DNA from: Zygaena filipendulae
Taxonomy: Eukaryota > Arthropoda > Insecta > Lepidoptera > Zygaenidae
Direction: 5' to 3'
Assembly: GCA_907165275.2 (NCBI GenBank)
Contig: OU015651.1
Span: 11,368,501-11,432,500 of the forward strand
Length of the DNA: 64,000 bases
Shown here: positions 11,450 through 21,400 of the stretch, one piece after another
Layout of the letters: each line of letters opens with the position of its first letter
Numbering within the stretch: the stretch's first letter is position 1
Program-made: the position numbers and the translations under genes
Notes under the pieces: generated by a model
Database searches by the model: none
Seen by the model: the letters and a program-made list of their open reading frames with translations, nothing else
Told to the model about the DNA's origin: nothing

Positions 11450-11690
11450 AATTTTTTTTCTGTCTGTCTATCTGTCTGTCTGTCTGTCTGTATATGCACG
11501 CATGGGTCAAAAACTACTGAAGGGATTTCAATCAAACTTGGTTCGATTGTAGTCCATACTCCTGGGCAGGTCATAGGCTATATAACATAACGCTAAGACA
11601 CATAGGAACTGAGCAGTGACGATAAATTTGAAGAAAGTCGGATGAAAATGCGCTTTCGAGCTCCTATCCTCGCATACGTTGATCATACAC
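11450..11690 (+). repeat. Dispersed repeat, inverted partner at 29380-29575
   Basis: Begins with a TCTG microsatellite and contains GCACGCATGGGTCAAAAACT and ATGCGCTTTCGAGCTCCTAT. The reverse complement of this ~220-bp unit is found at 29380-29575. Confidence 0.85.
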
Positions 11691-12079
11691 CAAAAGTATA
11701 TATTATAAAGATAATGGTCTTCAAAAGATCTACAGAAAAGTCCTCAATAGTATATATCTATCTTTTATAAATTAATCATACTATAATAAAATAGTAGAAT
11801 CCGTGGTTCTGTACATTGAATATTTTCAACAAATATTTAAGAAGAGTAACCAACCACACAAAAAAAAGTTTTTAAAATTCTTTTGTGTCTGTCTGTCTGT
11901 CTGTTCGCCATATCTGTCTGTCTATCTGTCTCTCCAAATCTACTGAACGGATTGCGGCTTTCACAGATAGATTAAACTAAGTCTAGAGCTACATATAGGC
12001 TTTTCTTCATTTAAAAATCGGATGTCGGGAAAAAAAGCTGTTATATAAAAAAAAGAAGGTCCGCAACATCAGGTTATAA

Positions 12080-12360
12080 AAGTGTAAGACATAACAAAAG
12101 AAGAAAAGAAGACAATAATATGTTTGCATTCCGAAGTAAAAGTACCCTATGTCCTTCTCTGTACCTACCCCTGAAAATGTGTATGCAAAATTTCATGATG
12201 ATCGGTTGAGCTGTTACGGCGTGAAAGCGTAACAAATAAACATACTTACTCCCGCATTTAGTACCCAATCTGTATTTAGCACCCAAACTGACTCATGATA
12301 AACAGTTTTTGACAGAATACCAAAATCCACGCGGTTCAAAACGCGGGGAACTGCTGTCGT
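12080..12360 (-). repeat. Lepidoptera short repeat fragments
   Basis: Contains GTACCCTATGTCCTTCTCTG, ATTTCATGATGATCGGTTGA and CGTGAAAGCGTAACAAA, then a detached CGCGGTTCAAAACGCGGGGA end near 12331. Confidence 0.65.
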
Positions 12361-13008
12361 AAGTTTTTGGAACATCTCGAAAGGTATAAAATAATGTGTC
12401 TTCTTGTATACAGGAAAAAAAGGTATTTTTATTTATTCATCGTTATAGGTGCGAAAGCGAACTACTTAGTAGGAAATCGATTGCTCGCTCCTCCTTATCC
12501 GCTATAAGTAGATAGAGATTTGCGTTTTCAGATATTGAAGGTGGGTAAACAAATAAGGTAGTAACGAGTTCGCGAAACAGATTTTTATATCGCGCAAGGT
12601 GGGAGTGAAAAGAGGCTTTGATGACGGAGGTGCTGTGGAGGGACTATTCAGCCAGGGTGAGGGTGAGGCACGGGGTGAGGCCGGGAGAGGGGTGGAGATT
12701 GAAAACGGACGGCGACATTATTATTATTTCACATGTTATTTTAAAAGCTTCATACCAACTTGTATGCGGGGATTAAACTATCAAATGAAACACACTTTTT
12801 TGAAATTTCGTGAGTAGTAGTGAAAAGAAGATGAGATTTATTACAAAAAAATTAGATAAGTTAAACCTTTTTGCGTCAGAGTCGTTTTATTTTTCAAGTT
12901 GAATATTTTTCTACAAAACAGTTTGAATAGCGCGTATAAATAATGTATTAGTTATTGGTACTTATGATAGGGTTATTTTTACTTATCTTCTTACTTAGTA
13001 CTTACTAT

Positions 13009-13208
13009 AGCTGTCCCCCGCGAAACCGCGGTAATTTCGGAGTTCCCGCGGGAATTACAGGATAAAATATAAATATAAACTTTCCTCATGAATCACTCTA
13101 TCCATTGGTGAAAACTACATGAAAATCCGTTGCGTAGTTTTAAAGATCTAAGCATACATATGGACAAAGAGACAGCGGGTAGCGACTTCGTTTTATACTA
13201 TGTAGTGA
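13009..13208 (-). repeat. Lepidoptera short repeat, near-complete
   Basis: Starts TAGCTGTCCCCCGCGAAACC with GGAGTTCCCGCGGGAATTAC. It ends near ACTTCGTTTTATACTATG. It is the same subfamily as 37604-37800, sharing AATCACTCTAT and ATGAAAATCCGTT. Confidence 0.8.
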
Positions 13209-15504
13209 TATTATATTTAAAAGGAAGCTAGATTCAATATGAGATTGAATCGTTTCCGTTTTTCTGCTTTCGGCGCTTGATATATCGCTAGTACTCAATT
13301 TTCCACTGAGCCACGGTTGGTTGGTTCAATAAATAATAATAAGTGTCATTCGTCTTTCGGTGCGGGGCTAACCTCCAGACGTCCTTTGCTTCGTCTTATG
13401 TCCCTGGTACCGCCACCGACACGCTCCGTTATGTACTTTCATATTTATATATAAAATACTTAATTTATGTCTTAAGTCTCACTATTATCTCCTTTCGGTT
13501 TAAGTTTTCATTCAATTTTTAAGTTCATAATTATTATAGGTATTTATATTGTACCTACTCGTAATAGGGTATATGCTCGTGGTACAACTTGAATTTCTAA
13601 ATTCCCTAGGGAACTTACATTTACCGGGATGAAATTGAAAAGCAAGCAAGCAAGACTAGAAAAAAAGATTAATTTTATTTTTAACAGCATATACAACGTG
13701 TTCATGAATTAACTGAAAACTAGAAAGTAGTTTGCTGAGAATCAACTAGCGAATCGATCGCACTATGTTTTAATATAGGTTATATTTTTTCATTTTTATT
13801 AGCCCATGTCTAAATTATTTATAGTACAATATTTGACGCATACGCCGCCTGCAGCAAACAAATTCGAACAAGTAGGCGCAGGCGTAGCGCTTGGAATTTC
13901 GTAGATCGGTCACCTCCAAACTAATGTTGAATAACTTTTAAAGCATAAATTTTTTCGACATAAAATATATTTTAATCATATTATTATTTATTTTTTAAAT
14001 GGGGTGTATCAGGTTTTCAGTTAATTCATTAACACGTTGTATAAATAACCTTTTGGAGCTCAATATAAAGCGGTCATCTCAATATTACACACAGACACTT
14101 AAATTTTATTTAGAGATAATAGGTATGTAATAGATGTTAGTAAAGCATAGATAGAGCGCAAATTTTGATTATTTAATTGCACTAATGAGCGTTGTCCGGG
14201 TGGTCTTGAAGTCCCTGGGGTGCGCTGGGAACTCTCGCACGGAACCCGCCACTACAAGCACACTAACGATTACTCCCTCTCAGGGACAAAAAAGGGTTGT
14301 GAGTGGAATATATTGTTATAAACGTACTTGTCAGCGGGAGAAAAGGGTCAGCGCACTCTGTGATGTAGATTTTAATGTTACGATGTTGAATGGATTATAA
14401 AAATAAATATGTAACCTAACCTATTATGTATTTACCCGTACGCATTGTGGACAATAAGTAGGTACACATAGATAAACTACATACTATACACAGTGCATAA
14501 TACCATAGATAATAACATAACACTACACTAGATAATACTAAAACGCTAGGCGCAGCTTGTTAGTAAATGTGTTAATAAACTCATTACTAGTGTGGCTATT
14601 GGAAGCAATATTTAACAGCTCTGAGCTCATGTATACTTTGCAGCTCTATTTGCATCTCGCGTGCCCCTGCACCGCCCGAGCGCCAGCTCAGGAAGTTTCC
14701 AATAGGGGCTTATGTAGAACCGTTAGTACGTAGTATATTTATTACTCTGAGGCGTAGTAATATTTTTTTGAAGCGACATAATAATGGTGATTTTTGTTTA
14801 AAAAATGAAACGTGTCGTAAAGGTAATGAAAGGTAAAGTGAGCAAGTATGTACTAGTATAGGCATAAAACGCCTCATCAGATGTATAGCGTTTCGAGAAA
14901 CGGAGTTAGACGAGTTTCAAGTTTGTAATAATTGAGACATTAGGGTCAATCGTTTGGTGCAGGGATAAAAACTCAATTAAAATGTAAGTTTATGATTTTT
15001 TTTTTTCAGTGTGTTGCGCATTTACCTACGTGTGCGATTATTTGTTATTTGTTAGCGGGCTGGGTTTCCGCAACTCGACGTCCAAGCGCCTATTTTGCGT
15101 GTGGTGGGAATATTCCTATTCGTGCCAACCCAGCTCCTCGAGGAAGCCCAGCAACTTCCTGATGTCACCGAAGGCTTCCGGGAGCGACCTTACAGCGACC
15201 CTACGTTGTGTGATATACTCACAGAATATTCTAATAATTTTTGGCTGCACTTATGCCTTTAATATATCATGCGCTTCTACTAATGATCGTTCCGATGCCT
15301 ACTGTTTACAAAGCATTGTTCTTAAGCAATAAGGAACACAATAATTATTGGCCCCGCTTTAGGGCACGTTGAAGCGTGTTTACAATGTGCTAGTTGCTAC
15401 ACTTCAGCTCGCTCGTTGCTTGATAGACACTAGACAGTGTCCAATTTGTGAGCACGCTACTATAGTGTTTGATAAACACACTTTTATTCCCAGAGGGGAT
15501 TACG

Positions 15505-15540
15505 GGGGCCCGACGCAGGGCACCACCTACGTCGGGCCCC
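15505..15540. repeat. GC-rich hairpin
   Basis: GGGGCCCGACG and CGTCGGGCCCC are perfect 11-bp arms. Pairing extends to about 14 of 15 positions around a 6-nt loop. It is isolated in AT-rich intron. Confidence 0.8.
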
Positions 15541-15909
15541 TTATTGATGTAAGTATACCCAAGGCATTGTTGAGGTAGGTTGAACAATTAATGAACATAT
15601 TATGGGTTTCGATGCTACGTCCCGCAGTGTTTGAATCCGATCCGATTATAGATGGGCTTTCAACTCGGTGCTTGGGGATCGGTCAGTCAGGCCTCCATAG
15701 AAAATACATACATATATTTTAATAAGTAAAACAACTTATCTTTTGCGATTTGCGGCATTGAGCCACTAAGAAATATCCTGTGATGCGGCGGGCCGGGGGT
15801 CGAACCTGGCCCGCGGGCAGTCAACAAGTTTCCTGGAGATGGGGTTCCCTGACGGGCCCTATCCAAAATGAAACGAACGGTTGCGGAGTAACAGGAGTAC
15901 ACATGCACA

Positions 15910-15915
15910 TTTATT
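15910..15915 (-). terminator. AATAAA polyadenylation signal in the 3' LTR
   Basis: AATAAA on the element strand about 130 bp before the LTR end; the same signal is in the 5' LTR at 22915-22920. It is the likely 3' processing signal of the element. Because the element lies in the gene's sense direction, it could also truncate glypican transcripts. Confidence 0.5.
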
Positions 15916-16149
15916 CATATAAACCACAGCCCTAGCTACACTTCTAAGTTTACATAGCACACTTATGAACTAAGGGCCCCGGGTGGCGGGCGGTAGCACT
16001 GTTCTTTACACTACCTACTTCACAACACTTATGAACTACGGGCCCGGGCGGCGGGCGTCACGCGGGTCGCGACGGGTCCGGCGCGGTTCTTCCGGGCACG
16101 GTGCGCGGGCGCGGCGGCGCGCCGGGCGGATCGGCGGTCGGCGGTCACG

Positions 16150-16380
16150 GCGATGGCCGGGCGGGGCCGGCGGTCGGTGGCGGCCGGGCGGGGCCGGCGG
16201 CCGGCGGTCGCGGCGGAGGCCGGGCGGGGCCAGCTGTCGACGGGCGCGGCGGTGGCCGGGCGGGGCCGGCGGTCGCGGCGATGGCCAGGCGGGGCCGGCG
16301 GTCTGCGGCGATGGCCAGGCGGGGCCGGCGGTCTGCGGGCGCGGCGGTGGCCGGACGGGGCGGCCGTCGGCAGGCGCGGC
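16150..16380. repeat. GC-rich tandem array inside the LTR
   Basis: About seven units of 27-35 bp built on GGCCGGGCGGGGCCGGCGG, with small variants (GCCAGG, TCTGCGG). It is duplicated exactly in the other LTR at 23155-23385. The array gives rise to long arginine/proline/glycine-rich open frames on both strands. Confidence 0.85.
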
Positions 16381-16470
16381 GCCAGCGGGCGGGCGGTGGT
16401 CGGTGGCCGAGGGCTGGATAGGGCTCGGACGGGAAGCGAGTGGCCGGGTGTGAGTTGGTGAATGTCGACC

Positions 16471-16635
16471 TATCCCCAATACCAGCCTGAGCGAGAGGGG
16501 CCGGTCGGTGTTTCCGGTAGCCCTGTCCCCAATACAAGCCGGAGCGAGAGGGGCCGAGCGTCCCGGAGAGTCTGTCGGTGTGCTGCGGGTTATTCGGTAG
16601 CCTATCCCCAATACAAGCCGGAGCGAGAGGGGCCG
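16471..16635. repeat. Three copies of a 33-bp motif in the LTR
   Basis: Copies at 16471-16503, 16524-16556 and 16603-16635 share CCCCAATAC(C/A)AGCC followed by GAGCGAGAGGGGCCG, with unrelated spacers between them. They are repeated at +7005 in the 5' LTR. The spacing (53 and 79 bp) argues against simple slippage. Function is unknown; a protein- or RNA-binding array is possible. Confidence 0.85.
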
Positions 16636-17112
16636 ACTACCTTGGTGAGTTGGTGTGGGTTAGTGATGTCGTGTTGCGGTGGCTGTGGTGGCCGGGACAG
16701 GAAGGGGCAGGTATGCAGGAGTTCGCGCCACCGATGGCTGCCGCCGGCTGTAGGGCCCCAACGTGCTGCGCTGATGCGCAACTCGCAAGCCAGCAACGTA
16801 GCGACGGCGATCGGTGTGCGAGGGGCGGGTTTGGATGGAGGACGTGCGGAGGCGGAGGCGGAGGGTTACCCAGCCGCTAGGTTCACGCGCCGCGGCACTG
16901 GCGGGTGGAACGAGTGGACGTGACACGGGCGTGTGCACGGTGCGAGAACCTGTCGGCGAGTAACGGCCCGGCGGCGCGCGGCGTCGCTATTTATAGCCTC
17001 GGAGCGGTGTGCGCTCCGCCGCGTCGCGATATGCGGCCGGTGTTGCTGTGTGCGTCGGCGGTGCGGGGGGGTTGCGGCGTGCACGCGGTGCGCGCGTGTC
17101 CGCTTCCTTACA

Positions 17113-17124
17113 CTCCCCCCCTCC
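17113..17124 (-). other. Polypurine tract of the gypsy element
   Basis: On the element strand GGAGGGGGGGAG abuts the TG of the 3' LTR. This is the expected position and composition for the primer of plus-strand DNA synthesis. Confidence 0.9.
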
Positions 17125-17804
17125 GGAAGAAGATTTTTACCAGGGTAAAAATCACCGTCCTACGGAAAAAATTTAAAAGAAATACAAAAAAAACAATAAA
17201 AAAAAAAATCAAACTTGAGAGCCGCAAATCTCGGACCCGCGTGACCTTCTGGGTTTCTTTACTCGTATCGGAAACTAAATCCATTGCAAATCCGGTGAAA
17301 ATGTATCCTATTCTACCTTAAGCTAAGGTTACTGCTACCTATTGAAAACTTATATCCTGGCTACCTAATATTATTCCTTGCTGGTTGATACAAACTATGT
17401 TACTGCTATACATCTTATCCTATATTTAGTTACTTCTTACTACCTAACTGTTTAATGTACTATCGGCAGGAAATCCGAATGGAATACAGTACTACTTGGT
17501 TAAATTGTACATGTTTTTACTTTATCTTTTTACCACTACTAGAAAAAACGAAAACAAAAAAAAAACATAAACCGGTTCTTCTACCGTTGATAAACGAAAT
17601 TAAACAAAAAAACAATAGGGGTGCCCTGCCCCGAAAAGAAAAGAAAAGTACTTACTAATGCGAACACAATACGGTATTCGTACCCTTTGTGAATCAGGAA
17701 AACCAAAATATATATATATCTATACTACTAATACTGTTTTTAATAATAATTAATATACACCAAAAAACAAAAAAACTCTAAAGAATCTCCGCCGCCGCCG
17801 TTCG
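17125..17804. other. Non-coding 3' part of the gypsy internal region
   Basis: A/T-rich stretch between ORF3 and the polypurine tract, with runs of A on the plus strand. No conserved frame is recognised. Confidence 0.6.
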
Positions 17805-18227
17805 CTATGCTGGGTCGCCGGTGTTTTTCCGGGCTTGCGCTTTCTTACGTCGCTCCCTTCTCCTCCTGCTCCCATCCCGGTCTGGATTTTTCCGTTTGCG
17901 CGGACCTCCTGCGATGCTAGCGCGCACGTCGTTTAGCACCGCGAGGTAGGTCTCGTCGTCCATCTCGTCTGTCGGGTCCTCCTCAATCTCCAGGCTCACC
18001 ATATTCCAGTCGCCCTCCTCTGCGCCCATTTGCTGTTTCGCGTGGTTGGTTGTAGGTTTTTGTGGTGGCTCCTCCCACCGGCAGAGCTCTCCCCCGCTCA
18101 AGATTAGGAAGTCTCGTGCCCGACCTTCCCCAATCAAGCTGATTCCCGGTGGCGGCGCGCTTTGTCCCGCCCAGCTGCGTAATCCCTGCGCTGGCGGGTT
18201 TACTTCCGTTTTGTTTTCCGGGTTCAT
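17805..18227 (-). CDS. ORF3 of the gypsy element, 140 codons, unknown function
   Basis: It lies between the pol stop and the 3' LTR, starting about 250 nt after pol, where env sits in retrovirus-like elements. It has no signal peptide, membrane segment or furin-like site, so it is not an envelope. The N-terminal third is Pro/Gly-rich. The middle is acidic (EIEEDPTDEMDDETY). The C-terminus is strongly basic (RKRKNPDRDGSRRRRERRKK), which could bind RNA or act as a nuclear import signal. An acceptor-like sequence (ttgaacag) lies 5 nt before the ATG, so a spliced message is possible. A second frame of 99 codons (17983-18282) overlaps it. I do not recognise the family; it may be an accessory protein or a chance frame preserved because the copy is young. 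Confidence 0.5.
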   Translation of the reverse strand: MNPENKTEVNPPAQGLRSWAGQSAPPPGISLIGEGRARDFLILSGGELCRWEEPPQKPTTNHAKQQMGAEEGDWNMVSLEIEEDPTDEMDDETYLAVLNDVRASIAGGPRKRKNPDRDGSRRRRERRKKAQARKNTGDPA

Positions 18228-18475
18228 TTTCCCTGTTCAATTTGGAGACGGTGCCGGTTTCGTGCTTTCGCTTGTAATGCATTCCGTTATCGTTTTTCCC
18301 TTATTTATATGAATTTATCCTCCGTTATAATTTTCCTTGTGGGTATGCCTTTTTTCAACTACCTCCCGTTTTCATTTCTTAAGGCTTAAGGTATGTTTAC
18401 ACTGTCCTGGTTTCTAGGGATTGCGTTTTTTCTTCGTCCCTTCCTTGTTCCCGTAGAATGGAGGTTGCGGTTATA

Positions 18476-21400
18476 CTAAATGTTTTCATTCTGCCTGGTG
18501 GGGTCCTGTTTGTATGGTTTTATGTCCTTCACGTGTGCCGTAATTTTTTTCCTCTTGTTCTGTGGGTCCTGGAGTCTGAATATCACTGGTGAAATTTCTT
18601 CTAGCACTTGGTATGGTCCTGAGAATTTCGGTGCGAATTTTGAAATAAATCCCTTGCTTGCGTCGGAGAGTGGGAAATCCCTTTTTAAAACCCATTCTGA
18701 CGGATTTGGTTTCCAGTGTATTCTTTTTTCGTCGTAGTATTTTTTCTGTTCGGCCGATGAGTTGTCTTGGTTTTTCTTCACTATGTTGTAGATTTCCTGT
18801 AGTTTGCTCCTTGATTGTACTTGCGGTGTTGGAAAACTGTTTTTATCTCCTGGTATGCGTGGTTCTCTTCCGTACAGTAGGAATGCAGGGGAGTATTTGG
18901 TTGACGCTTGTCTTGCCGTGTTTATGGCGAAATTGAATTCCGGTATATACTGATCCCATTTCTTATGATTTCCGTCTATGAAAGTGGCGATCATGCTTTC
19001 TATTGTTCTGTTTACTCGTTCGGTTGGGTTGCACTGTGGTGAATATGGGGGGGTTAAACGTTGTTCGATCCCGTACCTTTCTAACTCGTTTCTGAACTCC
19101 TTGCTGATGAATTGTCTTCCGTTGTCGCTGAGGAGTACTTTTGGGCACCCGTAGCGCAATATTATGCATTCTTTTAGTGTTTTTATTATTGAGTTACTTG
19201 TTGCGGTTCTCAGTGGCTTGATTTCCGTCCATTTTGTGAATTTGTCGTGGTATACTATAAGCCATTTGTACCCGTTCGTTGATCGTGGTAGCGGGCCTAT
19301 TAGGTCTGTCGTTACTATTTGCCAGGGTTCCTCGGCGTTGTCCGTCCGCATTAGGCCCGGTGTTTTCGTTTGTGCTGGTTTGTGTTTTTGGCATGTTGCG
19401 CATCTGGTGACGTACGTAGCTATGTCTCGGTGCATTCCTGGCCAGTAGTAGCGTTGTGCTATGCGATTTAGCGTTTTGTTCGTTCCGAGATGTCCGGCAA
19501 TTGGTGCGTCGTGGTTCTCTTTGAATATAGTTTCTTTTTCAGTTTCGGTTACACATAGCTTCCACTGGGAGTTTGGATATAGTTTTGTTCCGTAGGCGTT
19601 GTTTTCGATCTTTCTATACAGTTTCCCATCTCTTATACAATAGTCTGTATTGTTGGATGGCTGCGTTTCCGTTTGTTCCAATTTTTTGTTGTACCAATCT
19701 TGTTTCTCGGTTTTTGTTGTGTATACTGGGTTCCTTGACAATTCGTCGGCTAGTTGGTTTTGTTCTCCGCTCCTGTATATGATTTCGAAGTCGTATTGTT
19801 GTAGCTCCAGTGCCCATCGCGCTAGTCTCCCTGTGGGGTCCTTCAGGTTGTTTAGCCATCTTAGTGCTTGGTGGTCTGTTATTATTGTGAAGTGGTATCC
19901 TTCCAAGAATGGTCTCATTTTCCGTACTCCCCATATCACGGCTAAACATTCCTTTTCCGACGTGGTATATCTTGTCTCGGCTGGTGTTAGGGCTCTGCTT
20001 GCGTACATGACCGGTTTGTGGATTCCGTCGTATTCTTGGCTTAGTATTGCCCCGAGACCAACGTTGCTTGCGTCTGTTTGTAGAGTAAACGGTCTGTTGA
20101 AGTCTGCTCGTGTTAAGATTGGATCCTTCGTTATCATCTCTTTGATTTCTTTGAATGCTTGCTCTTGCTCTTTATTCCACGTGAAATTATTGTCTTTTTT
20201 CAGTAGTTTTATGATCGGTGCCATTATCTTCGAGTAGTTTTGTATGAATTTTCTATACCACGACGTCATTCCAATGAGGCGGCGTACTTCTTTCACGCTT
20301 GTTGGTGCCCTTAGTTCTTTTATGGCTTTTATTTTACCTTCGTTCATTTTGATTCCTTCCTTTGTCACTATGTGTCCCAGGTATTCTATTTCTGGTTTGC
20401 AGAATTCGCACTTCGCCTTGTTTATCTGTAGCCCTGCTTCGCGTATTCGTTTGAATACCTCTTTTAGGTGTTCTATGTGTTCTGTGAAGCTTGAGCTACA
20501 AATAATTATGTCGTCCAGGTATGCGTATGCGTTTGGCTGTAGTTCTGGTGTTATTACCATATCTAGTAGTCTCTGGAACGTTGCTCCGCTTGAGTGTAAT
20601 CCGAAGGGCATCTTAGTAAACTGGTATAATCCTCTTCCCGGTACTGTGAATGCTGTTATCGGTTTGCTCTCTTCCGATAAATTTACATTCCAGTATCCAT
20701 TTTTCAGGTCCATTTTTGAGAAGTATCTCGCTTTGCTAAGTTTTTCCAAGGTGTCGTCTATTTGCGGTAATGGGTATGCGTCTTTCTCTGTGATTTCATT
20801 TATCTTCCTGAAGTCTATACAAAATCTGTACTCGCCATTATCTTTCCTTACGAGTACTACCGGTGAGCTGTACTGGCTGTCCGATTTTTCTATTACGCCG
20901 TCTCTTAGCATATTCTCCACCTGTTCGTTTATTATTCCTTGTAGTTTCGGGTTTCTCGGGTAATATTTCTGTTTTATTGGCTCTGTGTGTTTCAGTTTTA
21001 TCTTGTGTTCTATCCAGCAGTTGCCTTTTTGACTCCTTTCGCATTTCTCGAACTCGCTTCTAAGTGTTTCCTGCAGGATTTTTGTTTCCCGTTCGTTCAT
21101 CGTTTCTTGATTGTTCGTTTCCTTTTCGGCTCTGTGTTGGTTCGCCTCTTGTTCTTTTTCTGCGTGGCTATTTATTGACCAGTCTAGTTTCAAACCCAGT
21201 CTTCTAAGTATGTCCATGCCTAAGATAACGTGTGATGCGGTTGGTAATATGTTGACTTCGTGTCTGAGGGATATATCTCCGATTTCTATGTCGATTGGTG
21301 CTGTCTTATTTAACTTGATTTCACTGCCGTCCGCTAGTATGACTTTTTTCGTTGATTTGTTGTTGTTTACCACCCTTAGGTTTTCCGCCACTTTTCCATT

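Larger units (their letters stand above)
9581..15774. other. Glypican intron 5' of the gypsy insertion (repeat-rich)
   Basis: Non-coding. It contains short-repeat copies at 10316-10480, 11300-11720, 12080-12360 and 13009-13208, TCTG microsatellites near 11460 and 11890, and a GC hairpin at 15505-15540. A short minus-strand frame near 15207-15125 (PEAFGDIRKLLGFLEELGW) could be a transposon remnant. No host exon recognised. Confidence 0.6.
15779..17112 (-). repeat. 3' LTR of the gypsy element
   Basis: Twin of 22784-24117. It is preceded on the element strand by the polypurine tract and followed by the ATCC duplication (15775-15778). It contains the same TATA-like box (16988-16995), AATAAA (15910-15915), GC-rich array and 33-bp motif trio. 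The long open frames within it on both strands are a by-product of high GC content and tandem repetition and are not proposed as genes. Confidence 0.97.

Noticed and set aside
11305..11574. Minus-strand 89-codon frame with QTDRQTDRQTD
   Set aside because: Translation of a TCTG microsatellite in a dispersed repeat.
16471..16635. CRISPR-like appearance (repeat, spacer, repeat)
   Set aside because: Only three units, within a eukaryotic LTR and copied exactly in the other LTR; no cas genes.
15983..17084. Many long Arg/Pro/Gly-rich frames on both strands (also at 22988-24089)
   Set aside because: They lie inside the GC-rich LTRs, overlap in several frames on both strands, follow the tandem repeats and match no family. 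They are compositional artefacts.
17805..18227. Envelope gene of an errantivirus
   Set aside because: No signal peptide, membrane segment, glycosylation pattern or cleavage site, and only 140 codons.
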